Below are positions 7,236 through 15,557 of a stretch of DNA of 64,000 nt, piece after piece; the stretch's first letter is position 1; each line of letters opens with the position of its first letter. The position numbers and the translations under genes were made by a program. Below the pieces are notes generated by a model. It searched no databases, was not told the DNA's origin, and saw only the letters and a program-made list of their open reading frames with translations. Source of the stretch: Streptomyces sp. HUAS CB01 (GTDB lineage Bacteria; Actinomycetota; Actinomycetes; Streptomycetales; Streptomycetaceae). The DNA lies in contig NZ_CP129137.1 in assembly GCF_030406905.1 (NCBI RefSeq), positions 5,352,001-5,416,000 of the forward strand, in the 5' to 3' direction.

Positions 7236-8605
7236 AGTCCCTAGACGTGAAGGTCTGGGGTGTCCGGAAGCGGAACACCAAGAAGTCGTCCTATGACGTT
7301 CGGTGGACAGTGGCGGGGAACGTCTTCTCCGAGCAGTTCCGTACCAAAGCGTTAGCGGACCACTACCGGTCCAAATTGCTCCGCGCCACTCATGCCGGCG
7401 AAGAGTTCGGCACGGTGACAGGGCTGCCAGATTCGATGGTCGAAAGGGCGGCCTCGATGACCTGGTATGCCTTTGCTCTGAAGTACCTGGCCATGAAGTG
7501 GCCGCACGCGGCGCCGAACACGCGCAACGGGATCAATGAGGCCCTGACCGCCGTGACGATGGCTCTTCTTGACGAGCGCCCGGGGCAGCCGTCCGAGGAA
7601 CTGATCAGGAGGGCGCTTCGCAACGGGGCCTTCGTCCTTCCCGGACCGGACGAGCGCGAATTGCCGACCGAGATCGCGAACACCTTGCACTGGGTGGCCA
7701 AGGCGTCGCGTCCGCTCTCGGACCTCGGTGACGCTGCGATCGGCAGGGCCGTCCTGGATTCGCTCAAGCTGAGGCTCGACGGGACGGCGGCAGCCGCGGA
7801 GACCGTCCGGCGCAAGCGTCGAACGCTCGTCAACGCACTGCACTATGCGGTGGATCTCGGGGAGTTCAAAGAGAACCCGATCACGGGCATCCGCTGGAAG
7901 AAGCCGAACGTAGCCGGGGAAGTCGATCCCCGCGTGGTCGCAAATCCCGAGCAGGCTCGTTCCCTGCTCACTGCGGTCTCGTATGTCGGCGGTTACGGTC
8001 GCGCGCGTGGTCGCCGTCTGGTCGGCCTCTTCGCCTGCATGTACTACGGCGCTCTTCGCCCGGCTGAGACCGTCGGCTTGACCATTGCGGACCTAAAACT
8101 GCCCGACGCCGGTTGGGGGACGGTCTTGCTGAACCGGACGCGTCCCAGTGTCGGCAAGCAGTGGACGGACTCCGGCGAGACCCACGACGACCGAGGTCTC
8201 AAGAACCGGCCGGTGGAGGAGGTCCGGCTCGTACCGATCCCGCCCCACCTTGTCGCCATCCTCCGGCAGCACCTCGACATGTTCGGCACTGCGGAGGACG
8301 GGCGCTTGTTCACGAACGAACGCGGGGGAGTGGTTGGATCCTCGACGTATTACCGCGTCTGGCAAGACGCTCGGGGGCTGGCGCTCCCCCCGGCCGTGGT
8401 CGCCTCGCCGCTCGCTGCGCGCCCCTACGATCTCCGTCATTCCGCGCTCTCGACGTGGCTCAACGCTGGAGTGGACGCAACCGAGGTGGCTGAGAGGGCG
8501 GGCAACAGTGTCGAGGTTCTGCTCAGCCGGTACGCCAAGTGCCTCGACGGCAGGCAGGAAGTCGCCAACCGCCGGATCGAAGATCTCCTGCGAGAATACG
8601 AATGA
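7232..8605 (+). CDS. int: Site-specific tyrosine recombinase (integrase)
   Basis: A 457-residue integrase starting at ATG 7232 (GGAGGAAG upstream, ATGA overlap with xis). N-terminal half: arm- and core-binding domains. C-terminal catalytic domain: first Arg in YYGALRPAET (about 275), second Arg in YDLRHSALS (about 402), nucleophilic Tyr in LLSRYAKCLDG (about 434). The usual GHS before the Tyr is AGNS here, so the His/Trp position is Asn. Codon 41 (7352-7354) is TTA, implying bldA dependence. It recombines at the tRNA-Arg 3' end 590 bp downstream. GC content looks lower than in flanking chromosome. Confidence 0.93.
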   Translation: MKSLDVKVWGVRKRNTKKSSYDVRWTVAGNVFSEQFRTKALADHYRSKLLRATHAGEEFGTVTGLPDSMVERAASMTWYAFALKYLAMKWPHAAPNTRNGINEALTAVTMALLDERPGQPSEELIRRALRNGAFVLPGPDERELPTEIANTLHWVAKASRPLSDLGDAAIGRAVLDSLKLRLDGTAAAAETVRRKRRTLVNALHYAVDLGEFKENPITGIRWKKPNVAGEVDPRVVANPEQARSLLTAVSYVGGYGRARGRRLVGLFACMYYGALRPAETVGLTIADLKLPDAGWGTVLLNRTRPSVGKQWTDSGETHDDRGLKNRPVEEVRLVPIPPHLVAILRQHLDMFGTAEDGRLFTNERGGVVGSSTYYRVWQDARGLALPPAVVASPLAARPYDLRHSALSTWLNAGVDATEVAERAGNSVEVLLSRYAKCLDGRQEVANRRIEDLLREYE

Positions 8606-8982
8606 TCGCGGCTGCCGTGATCATTCATAATCCGGGCGTGGACATATCCAACGACGGCCAGAAGCTTGATCCGAAGTGGATCGAGGTCGGCAACAACGTG
8701 TGCGGCGCCCTACGCGGTTGCCGTGATGCCTCGGCTGTCGCTGAGTACTTCGAGAGGGCTGGCTGGAGGTCGAACTCGTCCTCCTGGTACGGCTACGAGC
8801 TCGAAACCAGCTGGTGCCAGGTGGAGATCGACCCCATCGAGGGATCCGCCATCTTGCTGAACGGGGTCGTCGACCCATTGCGACTCGACGAACTCGCTGG
8901 CCTGCTCGGCCGCTTCGGTTTGCCGTACAGCCTGGAGCTCTATGACGGGGACGACACCCTGATTCGTGCGATCCAAGGGTGA
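8602..8982 (+). CDS. Unrecognised AICE cargo protein between int and att
   Basis: A 126-residue acidic protein whose ATG at 8602 overlaps the integrase stop (ATGA), indicating translational coupling; GTG 8638 is an alternative start. Features: several Trp and Tyr residues (WIEVG, GWRSNSSSWYGYELETSW), then a beta-rich stretch and ELAGLLGRFGLPYSLELYDGD. No signal peptide or membrane segment. I do not recognise the family. Being the last gene before the attachment site it is a typical accessory position; immunity-like or defence roles are possible but unsupported. A stem-loop at 9002-9024 closes the unit. Confidence 0.65.
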   Translation: MIAAAVIIHNPGVDISNDGQKLDPKWIEVGNNVCGALRGCRDASAVAEYFERAGWRSNSSSWYGYELETSWCQVEIDPIEGSAILLNGVVDPLRLDELAGLLGRFGLPYSLELYDGDDTLIRAIQG

Positions 8983-8999
8983 TCGACTGGACCCCCGCA

Positions 9000-9028
9000 A
9001 GGCCCCTGGACTTGTCCGGGGGCTTTCG
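9000..9028 (+). terminator. Terminator after the int operon
   Basis: Stem-loop formed by GCCCCTGGA (9002-9010) and TCCGGGGGC (9015-9023) with a CTTG loop and one mismatch, followed by TTT. It lies 20 bp after the cargo gene stop and fits a rho-independent terminator. Confidence 0.7.
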
Positions 9029-9066
9029 GCATTCCTTGGCGCGACCTGCACCGATGCCTCAAGATC

Positions 9067-9133
9067 TTGTCCACGAATAGTCCACGGACCCTGACATACG
9101 GCCGCTCCGAGCGGCATACGCCTGCACATACGC
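9067..9133. repeat. Short direct repeats, candidate integrase arm sites
   Basis: GTCCACG occurs at 9069-9075 and 9080-9086 (11 bp apart, one helical turn), and CATACG at 9095-9100, 9115-9120 and 9127-9132 around a GCCGCT-CCG-AGCGGC stem-loop (9101-9115). Such repeats next to the integration site are typical of arm-type integrase or excisionase sites. No sequence repeat with the tRNA end was found inside the window. Confidence 0.4.
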
Positions 9134-9136
9134 GAA

Positions 9137-9176
9137 GACCCCGTCCTCAGCGTTCTCGCTGGTGGCGGGGTCTTTA
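9137..9176. terminator. Stem-loop between AICE and tRNA-Arg
   Basis: Inverted repeat GACCCCG (9137-9143) and CGGGGTC (9166-9172) followed by TTT on the plus strand. It could stop transcripts from the element on the plus strand and the tRNA transcript on the minus strand. Confidence 0.5.
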
Positions 9177-9192
9177 GGCACCTTCTTCGAGG

Positions 9193-9264
9193 TGCCCCCG
9201 GCAGGATTCGAACCTGCGCACACGGCTCCGGAGGCCGTTGCTCTATCCCCTGAGCTACGGGGGC
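9193..9264 (-). tRNA. tRNA-Arg (anticodon CCG), AICE integration site
   Basis: On the minus strand the sequence folds as a 72-nt tRNA without encoded CCA: acceptor GCCCCCG/CGGGGGC (9264-9258 and 9200-9194), discriminator A at 9193, D arm GCTC..GAGC, anticodon stem ACGGC/GCCGT with loop CTCCGGA (anticodon CCG), and T arm GCAGG-TTCGAAT-CCTGC. The 3' end faces the AICE, the usual target for tyrosine integrases. The gene is intact at this junction, so the host keeps a working tRNA. Confidence 0.96.
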
Positions 9265-9293
9265 GTCCGCCGCTCTCGGCGGCGACGGGTAGA

Positions 9294-9324
9294 ACCCTAC
9301 CAGCTCCGATGGGGTGCCCGTGAA
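9294..9324 (-). promoter_or_regulatory. Possible tRNA-Arg promoter
   Basis: On the minus strand, TTCACG (9324-9319), a 19-bp spacer and TAGGGT (9299-9294) lie about 29 bp before the mature tRNA 5' end. The -10 is good; the -35 and spacing are weak. Confidence 0.4.
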
Positions 9325-9608
9325 CAGGTATTTCCAGCCCGTGACCGAGGGGGCGGCACACTCTCTGCGGGAACGCCGACCGGTCGCCTCCCAGGGCAGG
9401 CCGAACGCGCGCCGGCCACCCGTCCTGGCCCAAGCCGCAGCCGGGACATCCAGCATCCCGGCTGCGCTCGCCGGGCGCACGCGCGAACCCCCGCTGCCCC
9501 GTCAGGCGCCCCACCCGTACCGCCCCTCCACCCGCCCCACACCCCCCGTCCGGGTCAGAAGTGGGGAAAAGCCGGACGCGGGCGCGTTCGCGGACCTACT
9601 CTCGAGTT
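9325..9608. other. Intergenic region without a convincing gene
   Basis: About 280 bp between the tRNA promoter and the response regulator gene. Several frames stay open because of high GC, but none has a ribosome site, domain or biased codon use. It presumably holds the response regulator promoter; no clear -35/-10 pair was seen. Confidence 0.5.
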
Positions 9609-10043
9609 GTGTCAGGCGTGTCCGGCCGGGTGCTCGTCGTCGACGACAACAGGGTCATTCGGCAGCTGATCAGGGTCAACCTCGAGCTGGAGGGTTTCGA
9701 GGTCGTGACCGCGGCCGATGGTGCCGAGTGCCTGGAGGTCGTCCATGAGGTGCGGCCCGATGTGATCACGCTCGATGTCGTGATGCCGCGGCTCGACGGT
9801 CTGCGGACCGCCGCGCGGCTCCGCTCGGATCCCAGGACTCGGCGTGTGCCGGTCGCGATCATCAGCGCCTGTACACAGCACGAGGTCGACACCGGGGTGG
9901 CCGCGGGCGTCGACGCCTTTCTCGCCAAGCCCTTCGAGCCGGCCGAGCTGGTGCGGCTCGTCCGTCGGTTGGTGTACGGGGAGGTCCCGCCGTCCGTGGA
10001 CGGCAGGCATGGTGCCGGGAGGGCGGGGAGCACGCGGGGCTGA
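9609..10043 (+). CDS. Stand-alone response-regulator receiver protein
   Basis: A 144-residue protein that is essentially one CheY-like receiver domain. Acidic pocket in LVVDDNR, phospho-acceptor Asp in VITLDVVMPRLDG, switch Thr/Ser position in AIISACTQ, conserved Lys in AFLAKPFEP. GTG 9609 is preferred because residues before it look non-conserved; the ribosome site is weak. No output domain and no kinase gene is adjacent, so it is an orphan single-domain regulator, possibly signalling by protein contact. It is transcribed toward the lysA group, with a 55-bp gap. Confidence 0.85.
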   Translation: MSGVSGRVLVVDDNRVIRQLIRVNLELEGFEVVTAADGAECLEVVHEVRPDVITLDVVMPRLDGLRTAARLRSDPRTRRVPVAIISACTQHEVDTGVAAGVDAFLAKPFEPAELVRLVRRLVYGEVPPSVDGRHGAGRAGSTRG

Positions 10044-10098
10044 CCGCATGGCGAAACCGGTTCGCGATCACACCCCCTCTCTCCCATACGCTTGACCC

Positions 10099-11205
10099 GT
10101 GACCCCCGCAGAGCTCTCCCGTACCGTGCTGGGCGCCGTGCGCCGTGCGGTCGAGGAGGGTGTACTGCGCGGCCCCGTCCCCGAGCGTGTGAAGGTCGAG
10201 CGCTCCCGGCCGGGCGGCAGCGGGGACTATGCGACCAACGCCGCGCTGCGGCTCGCCCGCGACGCCCGGATGCCCGCGCGCGAAGTGGCCGAAGTGCTCT
10301 CCGGGGCCCTCGCCCGGCACCCCGGCATCGCCGGCGTCGAGATCAGCGGTCCCGGCTTCCTCAACATCACCCTGGCTGCCGGCACCCACCACGCCCTCGT
10401 CCGCGAGGTGCTCTCGCACGGCATCCGCTACGGACACGGCAACGGCATGGCCGGCCAGATCCACCAGTACCACCACCGCCCCGATGTCAGGGCCGCCGTC
10501 ACCGCCGACGCCGTGCGCCGACTGCTCCGGGCGCAGGGCGCACTCGTGCGGATCAGCTGCGACCGGGCCGAACCCGCCTGGGCGCCGCTCGGTGCCACCC
10601 CCGATGCCCTGGGCACACCGCCGGTGGCCCTCCCCGAGCTGCGGCCGGTCCCCGTCGACGTCTCCGCGGACGAGCTGCTGCGCCGCTTCGGCCCCGACGC
10701 CGCCCGCTGGGCGCTGCTCCGGCCCGCCGGGCACGACCGCCCGAGGCCCGACGACGGTCTTCTCGTGCAGAACGAGGGAAATCCGCTGTTCCGGGTGCGG
10801 TACGCCCACGCCCGCAGCCGAGCCCTGCTCCTCAACGCCGCGGACCTGGGGTTCACCGCCGGGCTCGCCGAAGACGGGGGGAGTTCCGCGCACGAGAAGG
10901 GTGCGGACGCCCACCCCTCGGACGCCCACCCCGCTGACACGGCCGCCTCCGCCCTCCTCGCCGCCCTCGGCGACCACCCCGCCGCCCTGGAGTCCGCCGC
11001 CCGGCTGCGTGCCCCCGACCGGGTCGCGCGCCACCTCGAAGCCATCGCCGACGCCCTGCTCGGCTTCCAGCACACCGTGCTGCCCGTCGGTGACGAGAAA
11101 CCCTCGGCCACCCACCGGTCCCGGCTCGCCCTCGCCGAAGCCGCCGGGACGGTGCTGGCCGGTGGCCTGGCCCTGCTCGGCATCAGCGCACCCGAACACC
11201 TGTAG
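10099..11205 (+). CDS. ArgRS-like protein with N-terminal and DALR domains but no catalytic core
   Basis: A 368-residue protein. Residues 1-105 match the arginyl-tRNA synthetase N-terminal additional domain ([32 protein letters not shown]). Residues about 235-368 form the DALR anticodon-binding domain ([17 protein letters not shown]; ending [12 protein letters not shown]). The ATP-binding core with HIGH and KMSK motifs is missing; about 120 low-complexity residues stand in its place. It lies 13 bp before lysA. Corynebacteria have a real argS-lysA operon at this position, so this looks like a remnant or repurposed argS. It cannot aminoacylate; tRNA binding is possible. Confidence 0.85.
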   Translation: MTPAELSRTVLGAVRRAVEEGVLRGPVPERVKVERSRPGGSGDYATNAALRLARDARMPAREVAEVLSGALARHPGIAGVEISGPGFLNITLAAGTHHALVREVLSHGIRYGHGNGMAGQIHQYHHRPDVRAAVTADAVRRLLRAQGALVRISCDRAEPAWAPLGATPDALGTPPVALPELRPVPVDVSADELLRRFGPDAARWALLRPAGHDRPRPDDGLLVQNEGNPLFRVRYAHARSRALLLNAADLGFTAGLAEDGGSSAHEKGADAHPSDAHPADTAASALLAALGDHPAALESAARLRAPDRVARHLEAIADALLGFQHTVLPVGDEKPSATHRSRLALAEAAGTVLAGGLALLGISAPEHL

Positions 11206-11218
11206 ATGTGAGAGAAGA

Positions 11219-12610
11219 ATGAGCCGTTCCGCACACCCCGCCGGGCCCCGCTACGCCGACGTCCTCCCCGAAGGCCACTACGCCGCCCCGCCGGCCGACC
11301 TCAACGCGCTGGACGAGAAGGTCTGGTCGCGCACCGTGAACCGGGCCGACGACGGCGTCGTCACCGTCGCTGGCATCGAAGTCACCCGGCTCGCCGAGGA
11401 GTTCGGCACCCCCGCCTACTTCCTGGACGAGGCGGATTTCCGCGCCCGCTGCCGTGCCTGGGCCGACGCCTTCGGCAAGGACGCCGACGTCTTCTACGCG
11501 GGCAAGGCGTTCCTGTCCCGAGCCATCGTCCGCTGGCTCCACGAGGAGGGCCTCAACCTCGACGTCTGCTCCGGTGTCGAACTGGCCACGGCCCTCGACG
11601 CGGGGATGCCCGCCGAGCGCATCGCGTTCCACGGCAACAACAAGTCCGTCGAGGAGATCCGGCGGGCCGTCGGCGCCGGGGTCGGGCGGATCGTCCTCGA
11701 CTCCTTCCAGGAGATCGTCCGCGTCGCGCACGTCGCGCAGTCCCTCGGCAGGCGCCAGCGCGTCCAGATCCGCGTCACCGTCGGCGTGGAGGCGCACACC
11801 CACGAGTTCATCGCCACCGCCCACGAGGACCAGAAGTTCGGACTCGCGCTCGCCGGCGGTCAGGCGGCCGAGGCGGTGCGGCGCGCGCTGCAGCTCGACG
11901 GGCTGGAGCTCATCGGCATCCACTCGCACATCGGTTCGCAGATCTTCGACACCTCCGGGTTCGAGGTGGCCGCCCACCGGGTCGTCGGGCTGCTGAAGGA
12001 GGTCCGCGACGAGCACGGCGTCGAGCTGCCGGAGATCGACCTCGGCGGTGGCCTCGGCATCGCGTACACCTCCGACGACGACCCGCGCGAGCCGCACGAG
12101 ATCGCCAAGGCGCTGAGCGAGATCGTCACCCGTGAGTGCGAGGCGGCCGGTCTGCGCACGCCCCGCATCTCCGTCGAGCCCGGCCGCGCGATCGTCGGGC
12201 CGACCGCGTTCACGCTGTACGAGGTCGGCACGATCAAGCCGCTCGAGGGGCTGCGGACGTACGTCAGCGTCGACGGCGGCATGTCCGACAACATCCGGAC
12301 GGCCCTGTACGACGCCGAGTACAGCGTGGCCCTCGTCTCGCGCGCGTCCGCCGCGGAGCCGATGCTGGTCCGTGTCGTCGGCAAGCACTGCGAGAGCGGC
12401 GACATCGTCGTACGGGACGCGTTCCTGCCCGCGGACCTGGCGCCGGGCGACCTGATCGCGGTGCCGGCGACCGGTGCGTACTGCCGCTCGATGGCCAGCA
12501 ACTACAACCACGCGCTCCGTCCGCCCGTCGTCGCCGTGCGCGACGGCGAGGCCAAGGTGATCGTCCGGCGCGAGACGGAGGAAGATCTCCTGCGTCTGGA
12601 TGTCGGCTGA
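11219..12610 (+). CDS. lysA: Diaminopimelate decarboxylase
   Basis: 463 residues, last step of lysine synthesis: PLP-dependent decarboxylation of meso-diaminopimelate. ATG 11219 follows GAGAGAAG. Lys96 in [10 protein letters not shown] is the PLP lysine. Other family marks: [10 protein letters not shown] (phosphate binding), [12 protein letters not shown], and KHCESGDIV with the active-site Cys contributed to the neighbouring subunit. It forms a likely operon with the ArgRS-like gene upstream and hom downstream, which competes for the shared aspartate-semialdehyde precursor. Confidence 0.97.
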   Translation: MSRSAHPAGPRYADVLPEGHYAAPPADLNALDEKVWSRTVNRADDGVVTVAGIEVTRLAEEFGTPAYFLDEADFRARCRAWADAFGKDADVFYAGKAFLSRAIVRWLHEEGLNLDVCSGVELATALDAGMPAERIAFHGNNKSVEEIRRAVGAGVGRIVLDSFQEIVRVAHVAQSLGRRQRVQIRVTVGVEAHTHEFIATAHEDQKFGLALAGGQAAEAVRRALQLDGLELIGIHSHIGSQIFDTSGFEVAAHRVVGLLKEVRDEHGVELPEIDLGGGLGIAYTSDDDPREPHEIAKALSEIVTRECEAAGLRTPRISVEPGRAIVGPTAFTLYEVGTIKPLEGLRTYVSVDGGMSDNIRTALYDAEYSVALVSRASAAEPMLVRVVGKHCESGDIVVRDAFLPADLAPGDLIAVPATGAYCRSMASNYNHALRPPVVAVRDGEAKVIVRRETEEDLLRLDVG

Positions 12611-12666
12611 TGAAATATATGTCTCAGAATCCGGACGGGGCGCGGAAAGCCCCGTGCGGTGGGTGA
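12610..12666 (+). CDS. Possible 18-residue coupled leader ORF with internal stem-loop
   Basis: ATG 12610 overlaps the lysA stop (TGATG) and opens [18 protein letters not shown]. Within it, ACGGGGC (12635-12641) and GCCCCGT (12649-12655) form a perfect 7-bp stem with a GCGGAAA loop. Position before hom recalls an attenuator, but the peptide holds no threonine, methionine or isoleucine run apart from two Met. It may be only a spacer with an intercistronic hairpin. Confidence 0.3.
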   Translation: MKYMSQNPDGARKAPCGG

Positions 12667-12706
12667 GACTGGTTCGCACTCTGCTTTATGAAGGAATCGA
12701 GGTCGG

Positions 12707-13999
12707 ATGATGCGTACGCGTCCGCTGAAGGTGGCGCTGCTGGGCTGTGGAGTGGTCGGCTCAGAGGTGGCGCGCATCATGACGACGCACGCCGGCGACC
12801 TCGCCGCGCGGATCGGGGCCCCGGTGGAGCTCGCCGGGGTCGCCGTCCGCCGCCCCTCCAAGGTCCGTGAGGGGATCCCGCAGGAGCTCATCACCACCGA
12901 CGCCAAGGCGCTCGTCTCGCGCGACGACATCGACGTGGTCGTCGAGGTCATCGGCGGCATCGAGCCCGCCCGCACGCTGATCACCACCGCCTTCGAGCAC
13001 GGGGCCTCGGTCGTCTCGGCCAACAAGGCGCTGCTCGCCGAGGACGGCGCCACGCTCTACGCGGCCGCCGAGAAACACGGCCGCGACCTCTACTTCGAGG
13101 CCGCCGTGGCCGGTGCGATCCCGCTGATCAGGCCGCTGCGCGAGTCCCTGGCCGGCGACAAGGTCAACCGGGTCCTCGGCATCGTCAACGGCACGACGAA
13201 CTTCATCCTCGACAAGATGGACACCTCCGGCGCCGGCTACTCCGAGGCGCTGGACGAGGCCACCGCGCTCGGGTACGCCGAGGCCGACCCGACCGCCGAC
13301 GTCGAGGCCTTCGACGCGGCCGCCAAGGCGGCGATCCTCGCCGGTATCGCCTTCCACACCCGGGTGCGCCTCGACGACGTGTACCGCGAGGGCATGACCG
13401 AGGTCACCGCCGCCGACTTCGCCTCCGCGAAGCAGATGGGCTGCACCATCAAGCTGCTGGCGATCTGCGAGCGGGCGGCGGACGGCAAGTCGGTCACGGC
13501 GCGCGTGCACCCGGCGATGATCCCGCTCAGCCACCCGCTGGCCTCCGTCCGCGAGGCGTACAACGCGGTGTTCGTCGAGGCCGAGGCGGCCGGCCGGCTG
13601 ATGTTCTACGGCCCCGGCGCCGGCGGTTCGCCGACCGCCTCCGCCGTCCTGGGCGACCTGGTCGCCGTCTGCCGCAACAAGCTCGCCGAGGCGACGGGGC
13701 CCGGCGAGTCCGTGTACACGCAGCTGCCCGTGAGCCCCATGGGCGAGGTCGTGACGCGGTACCACATCAGCCTCGACGTGGCCGACAAGCCGGGCGTGCT
13801 CGCCCAGGTGGCGACGGTCTTCGCCGAGCACGGCGTATCGATCGACACGGTGCGCCAGACGGGCAAGGACGGCGAGGCATCGCTCGTCGTCGTCACCCAC
13901 CGCGCGCCCGACGCCGCCCTTTCGGGGACCGTCGCGGCGCTGCGCAAGCTCGACACCGTGCGCGGTGTCGCCAGCATCATGCGGGTTGAAGGAGAGTAA
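12707..13999 (+). CDS. hom: Homoserine dehydrogenase
   Basis: 430 residues; reduces aspartate semialdehyde to homoserine with NAD(P)H, the branch point to threonine and methionine. Rossmann motif GCGVVGSEVA at residues about 14-23, substrate region NGTTNFILDKM, catalytic Lys region YAEADPTADVEAFDAAAK, and a C-terminal ACT domain (from about residue 350; LDVADKPGVLAQVATVF) for feedback inhibition by threonine. ATG 12707 or 12710 may start; GAGG lies upstream. thrC follows after 6 bp. Confidence 0.97.
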   Translation: MMRTRPLKVALLGCGVVGSEVARIMTTHAGDLAARIGAPVELAGVAVRRPSKVREGIPQELITTDAKALVSRDDIDVVVEVIGGIEPARTLITTAFEHGASVVSANKALLAEDGATLYAAAEKHGRDLYFEAAVAGAIPLIRPLRESLAGDKVNRVLGIVNGTTNFILDKMDTSGAGYSEALDEATALGYAEADPTADVEAFDAAAKAAILAGIAFHTRVRLDDVYREGMTEVTAADFASAKQMGCTIKLLAICERAADGKSVTARVHPAMIPLSHPLASVREAYNAVFVEAEAAGRLMFYGPGAGGSPTASAVLGDLVAVCRNKLAEATGPGESVYTQLPVSPMGEVVTRYHISLDVADKPGVLAQVATVFAEHGVSIDTVRQTGKDGEASLVVVTHRAPDAALSGTVAALRKLDTVRGVASIMRVEGE

Positions 14000-14005
14000 G
14001 GACCC

Positions 14006-15073
14006 ATGAGCACTCGCACGCACCAGTGGCGCGGCATCATCGAGGAGTACCGTGACCGGCTGCCGGTGACGGACACGACTCCGGTCGTCACGCTCGGCGA
14101 GGGCGGTACGCCGCTCGTCTTCGCGCAGTCCCTCTCCGAGGCCACCGGGTGTGACGTATATCTCAAGGTCGAGGGCGCCAACCCGACCGGATCCTTCAAG
14201 GACCGCGGGATGACCATGGCGATCACCAGGGCCAAGGAGGAGGGCGCGAAGGCGGTCATCTGCGCCTCCACCGGCAACACCTCGGCGTCCGCCGCGGCCT
14301 ACGCGGGCCGCGCCGGGATGGTGTCCGCCGTGCTGATCCCCCAGGGGAAGATCGCGATGGGCAAGCTGGGCCAGGCGCTGGTCCACGGGGCGAAGATCCT
14401 GCAGGTCGACGGCAACTTCGACGACTGCCTGGTGCTGGCCCGGGGACTGTCCGAGAACTACCCCGTGGCGCTGGTCAACTCGGTGAACCCGGTGCGGATC
14501 GAGGGCCAGAAGACCGCGGCGTTCGAGATCGTCGACGCGCTCGGCGACGCGCCGGACGTCCATGTGCTGCCCGTCGGCAACGCCGGCAACATCACGGCGT
14601 ACTGGAAGGGCTACAAGGAGTACGCGGCGGACGGGATGTCGACCCGCAGCCCCCGTATGTGGGGCTTCCAGGCGTCCGGTTCCGCACCCATCGTGCGCGG
14701 CGAGATCGTCAAGGACCCGTCGACGATCGCGACGGCGATCCGGATCGGCAACCCGGCGTCCTGGGAGTTCGCGCTGGCGGCCAAGGAGGAGTCGGGCGGC
14801 TTCATCGACGAGGTGACCGACCGTCAGATCCTGCGTGCCTACAAGCTGTTGGCCTCGCGCGAGGGTGTCTTCGTGGAGCCCGCGTCGGCCGCTTCGGTGG
14901 CCGGTCTGCTCAAGGCCGCCGAGGAGGGCAAGGTCGACGCCGGCCAGCGCATCGTCTGCACGGTCACGGGCAACGGCCTGAAGGACCCGGACTGGGCGGT
15001 CGCCGGAGCGCCCCAGCCGCTCACGGTCCCGGTGGACGCGGCCGCGGCGGCGAAGGAGCTCGGGCTCGGCTGA
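14006..15073 (+). CDS. thrC: Threonine synthase
   Basis: 355 residues; converts O-phosphohomoserine to threonine. PLP lysine is Lys65 in [12 protein letters not shown]; the phosphate-binding loop is [13 protein letters not shown]. It belongs to the short class. ATG 14006 follows GAAGGAGAG and lies 6 bp after hom, so hom and thrC are co-transcribed. thrB, whose product is its substrate supplier, is separated by 484 bp and has its own leader. Confidence 0.97.
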   Translation: MSTRTHQWRGIIEEYRDRLPVTDTTPVVTLGEGGTPLVFAQSLSEATGCDVYLKVEGANPTGSFKDRGMTMAITRAKEEGAKAVICASTGNTSASAAAYAGRAGMVSAVLIPQGKIAMGKLGQALVHGAKILQVDGNFDDCLVLARGLSENYPVALVNSVNPVRIEGQKTAAFEIVDALGDAPDVHVLPVGNAGNITAYWKGYKEYAADGMSTRSPRMWGFQASGSAPIVRGEIVKDPSTIATAIRIGNPASWEFALAAKEESGGFIDEVTDRQILRAYKLLASREGVFVEPASAASVAGLLKAAEEGKVDAGQRIVCTVTGNGLKDPDWAVAGAPQPLTVPVDAAAAAKELGLG

Positions 15074-15092
15074 GCGTCCCCCGTCCGGGCGT

Positions 15093-15112
15093 CCGGTGCC
15101 GTACGGCACCGG
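15093..15112. terminator. Perfect palindrome after thrC
   Basis: CCGGTGCCGTACGGCACCGG is a perfect 20-bp inverted repeat 20 bp after the thrC stop, without a U tract. Streptomyces terminators often look like this. An operator is a less likely alternative. Confidence 0.55.
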
Positions 15113-15491
15113 CCCCGGGTGGCGGGCCGACGTCCGAGCCGGGAAGGCCGCCGGGCCGTAGGGCAGGACACGGTGGCGTCCGCACGCCGGACTGCGGCCG
15201 TGCCCGCCGTCCGCCCTCGTGCGCGTCCCCGGCGGAGGCTCGCGGGGCGCGGCACCACGCCCGTACGCCCGGGTCCGTCGCGCGAGCGTGGCACGCGTAA
15301 ACGGCACGTCGCCCACGACGCCCCGAAGGGGCACACAGGGGAGTGCGACACGCATCGTGCGCCTCCTGTGCGCCCTATGTCGCCGCAGAACCTTCCTTGG
15401 ATAGGCTGTACGCAACCCCACCGCCGCATATGCCGCGGTCGCTGCCGTCACCGGCCCGTGGGTCTTCGCATCTTCACGTCATCATCACGCC
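15113..15491. other. Intergenic region between thrC and thrB
   Basis: About 380 bp with no supported gene; open frames here lack ribosome sites and domains. It becomes markedly less GC-rich after about 15455, as expected for a promoter leader of thrB, but no clear -35/-10 pair was identified. Confidence 0.5.
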
Positions 15492-15534
15492 GATCAGACC
15501 CGATCACACAGATCATCGAGATCAGCACCGATCA
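15492..15534. repeat. Five phased GATCA repeats before thrB
   Basis: GATCA occurs at 15492, 15502, 15511, 15520 and 15530, spaced 10, 9, 9 and 10 bp, close to one helical turn each. The array ends 6 bp before the thrB ribosome site (AAGGAG, 15540-15545), so it is either in the 5' leader RNA or at the start region. A DNA-binding array or a repeated RNA element are both possible. Confidence 0.6.
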
Positions 15535-15557
15535 GAACCAAGGAGTGTCGTCGATCG

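Larger units (their letters stand above)
1..9200. mobile_element. AICE (integrative and conjugative element), right part, at tRNA-Arg(CCG)
   Basis: Contiguous set of AICE functions: two GntR repressors, TraB/FtsK translocase, small transfer and Spd-like membrane proteins, HUH replication initiator, excisionase and tyrosine integrase, ending at the 3' end of a tRNA gene. The integrase is the last core gene before the tRNA, as in pSAM2-type elements. The tRNA at the right junction is complete, so the other att copy, a repeat of the tRNA 3' end, should lie left of the window. The left boundary is not visible. The exact right edge within the tRNA 3' end is inferred. Confidence 0.9.

Noticed and set aside
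12610..12666. Classical threonine attenuator peptide before hom
   Set aside because: The 18-residue ORF has no threonine or isoleucine codons, so the amino-acid-starvation mechanism does not apply as such.
12761..15451. 896-residue open frame on the minus strand across hom and thrC
   Set aside because: Antisense artefact of high-GC codon bias; the plus-strand genes have full catalytic motifs.
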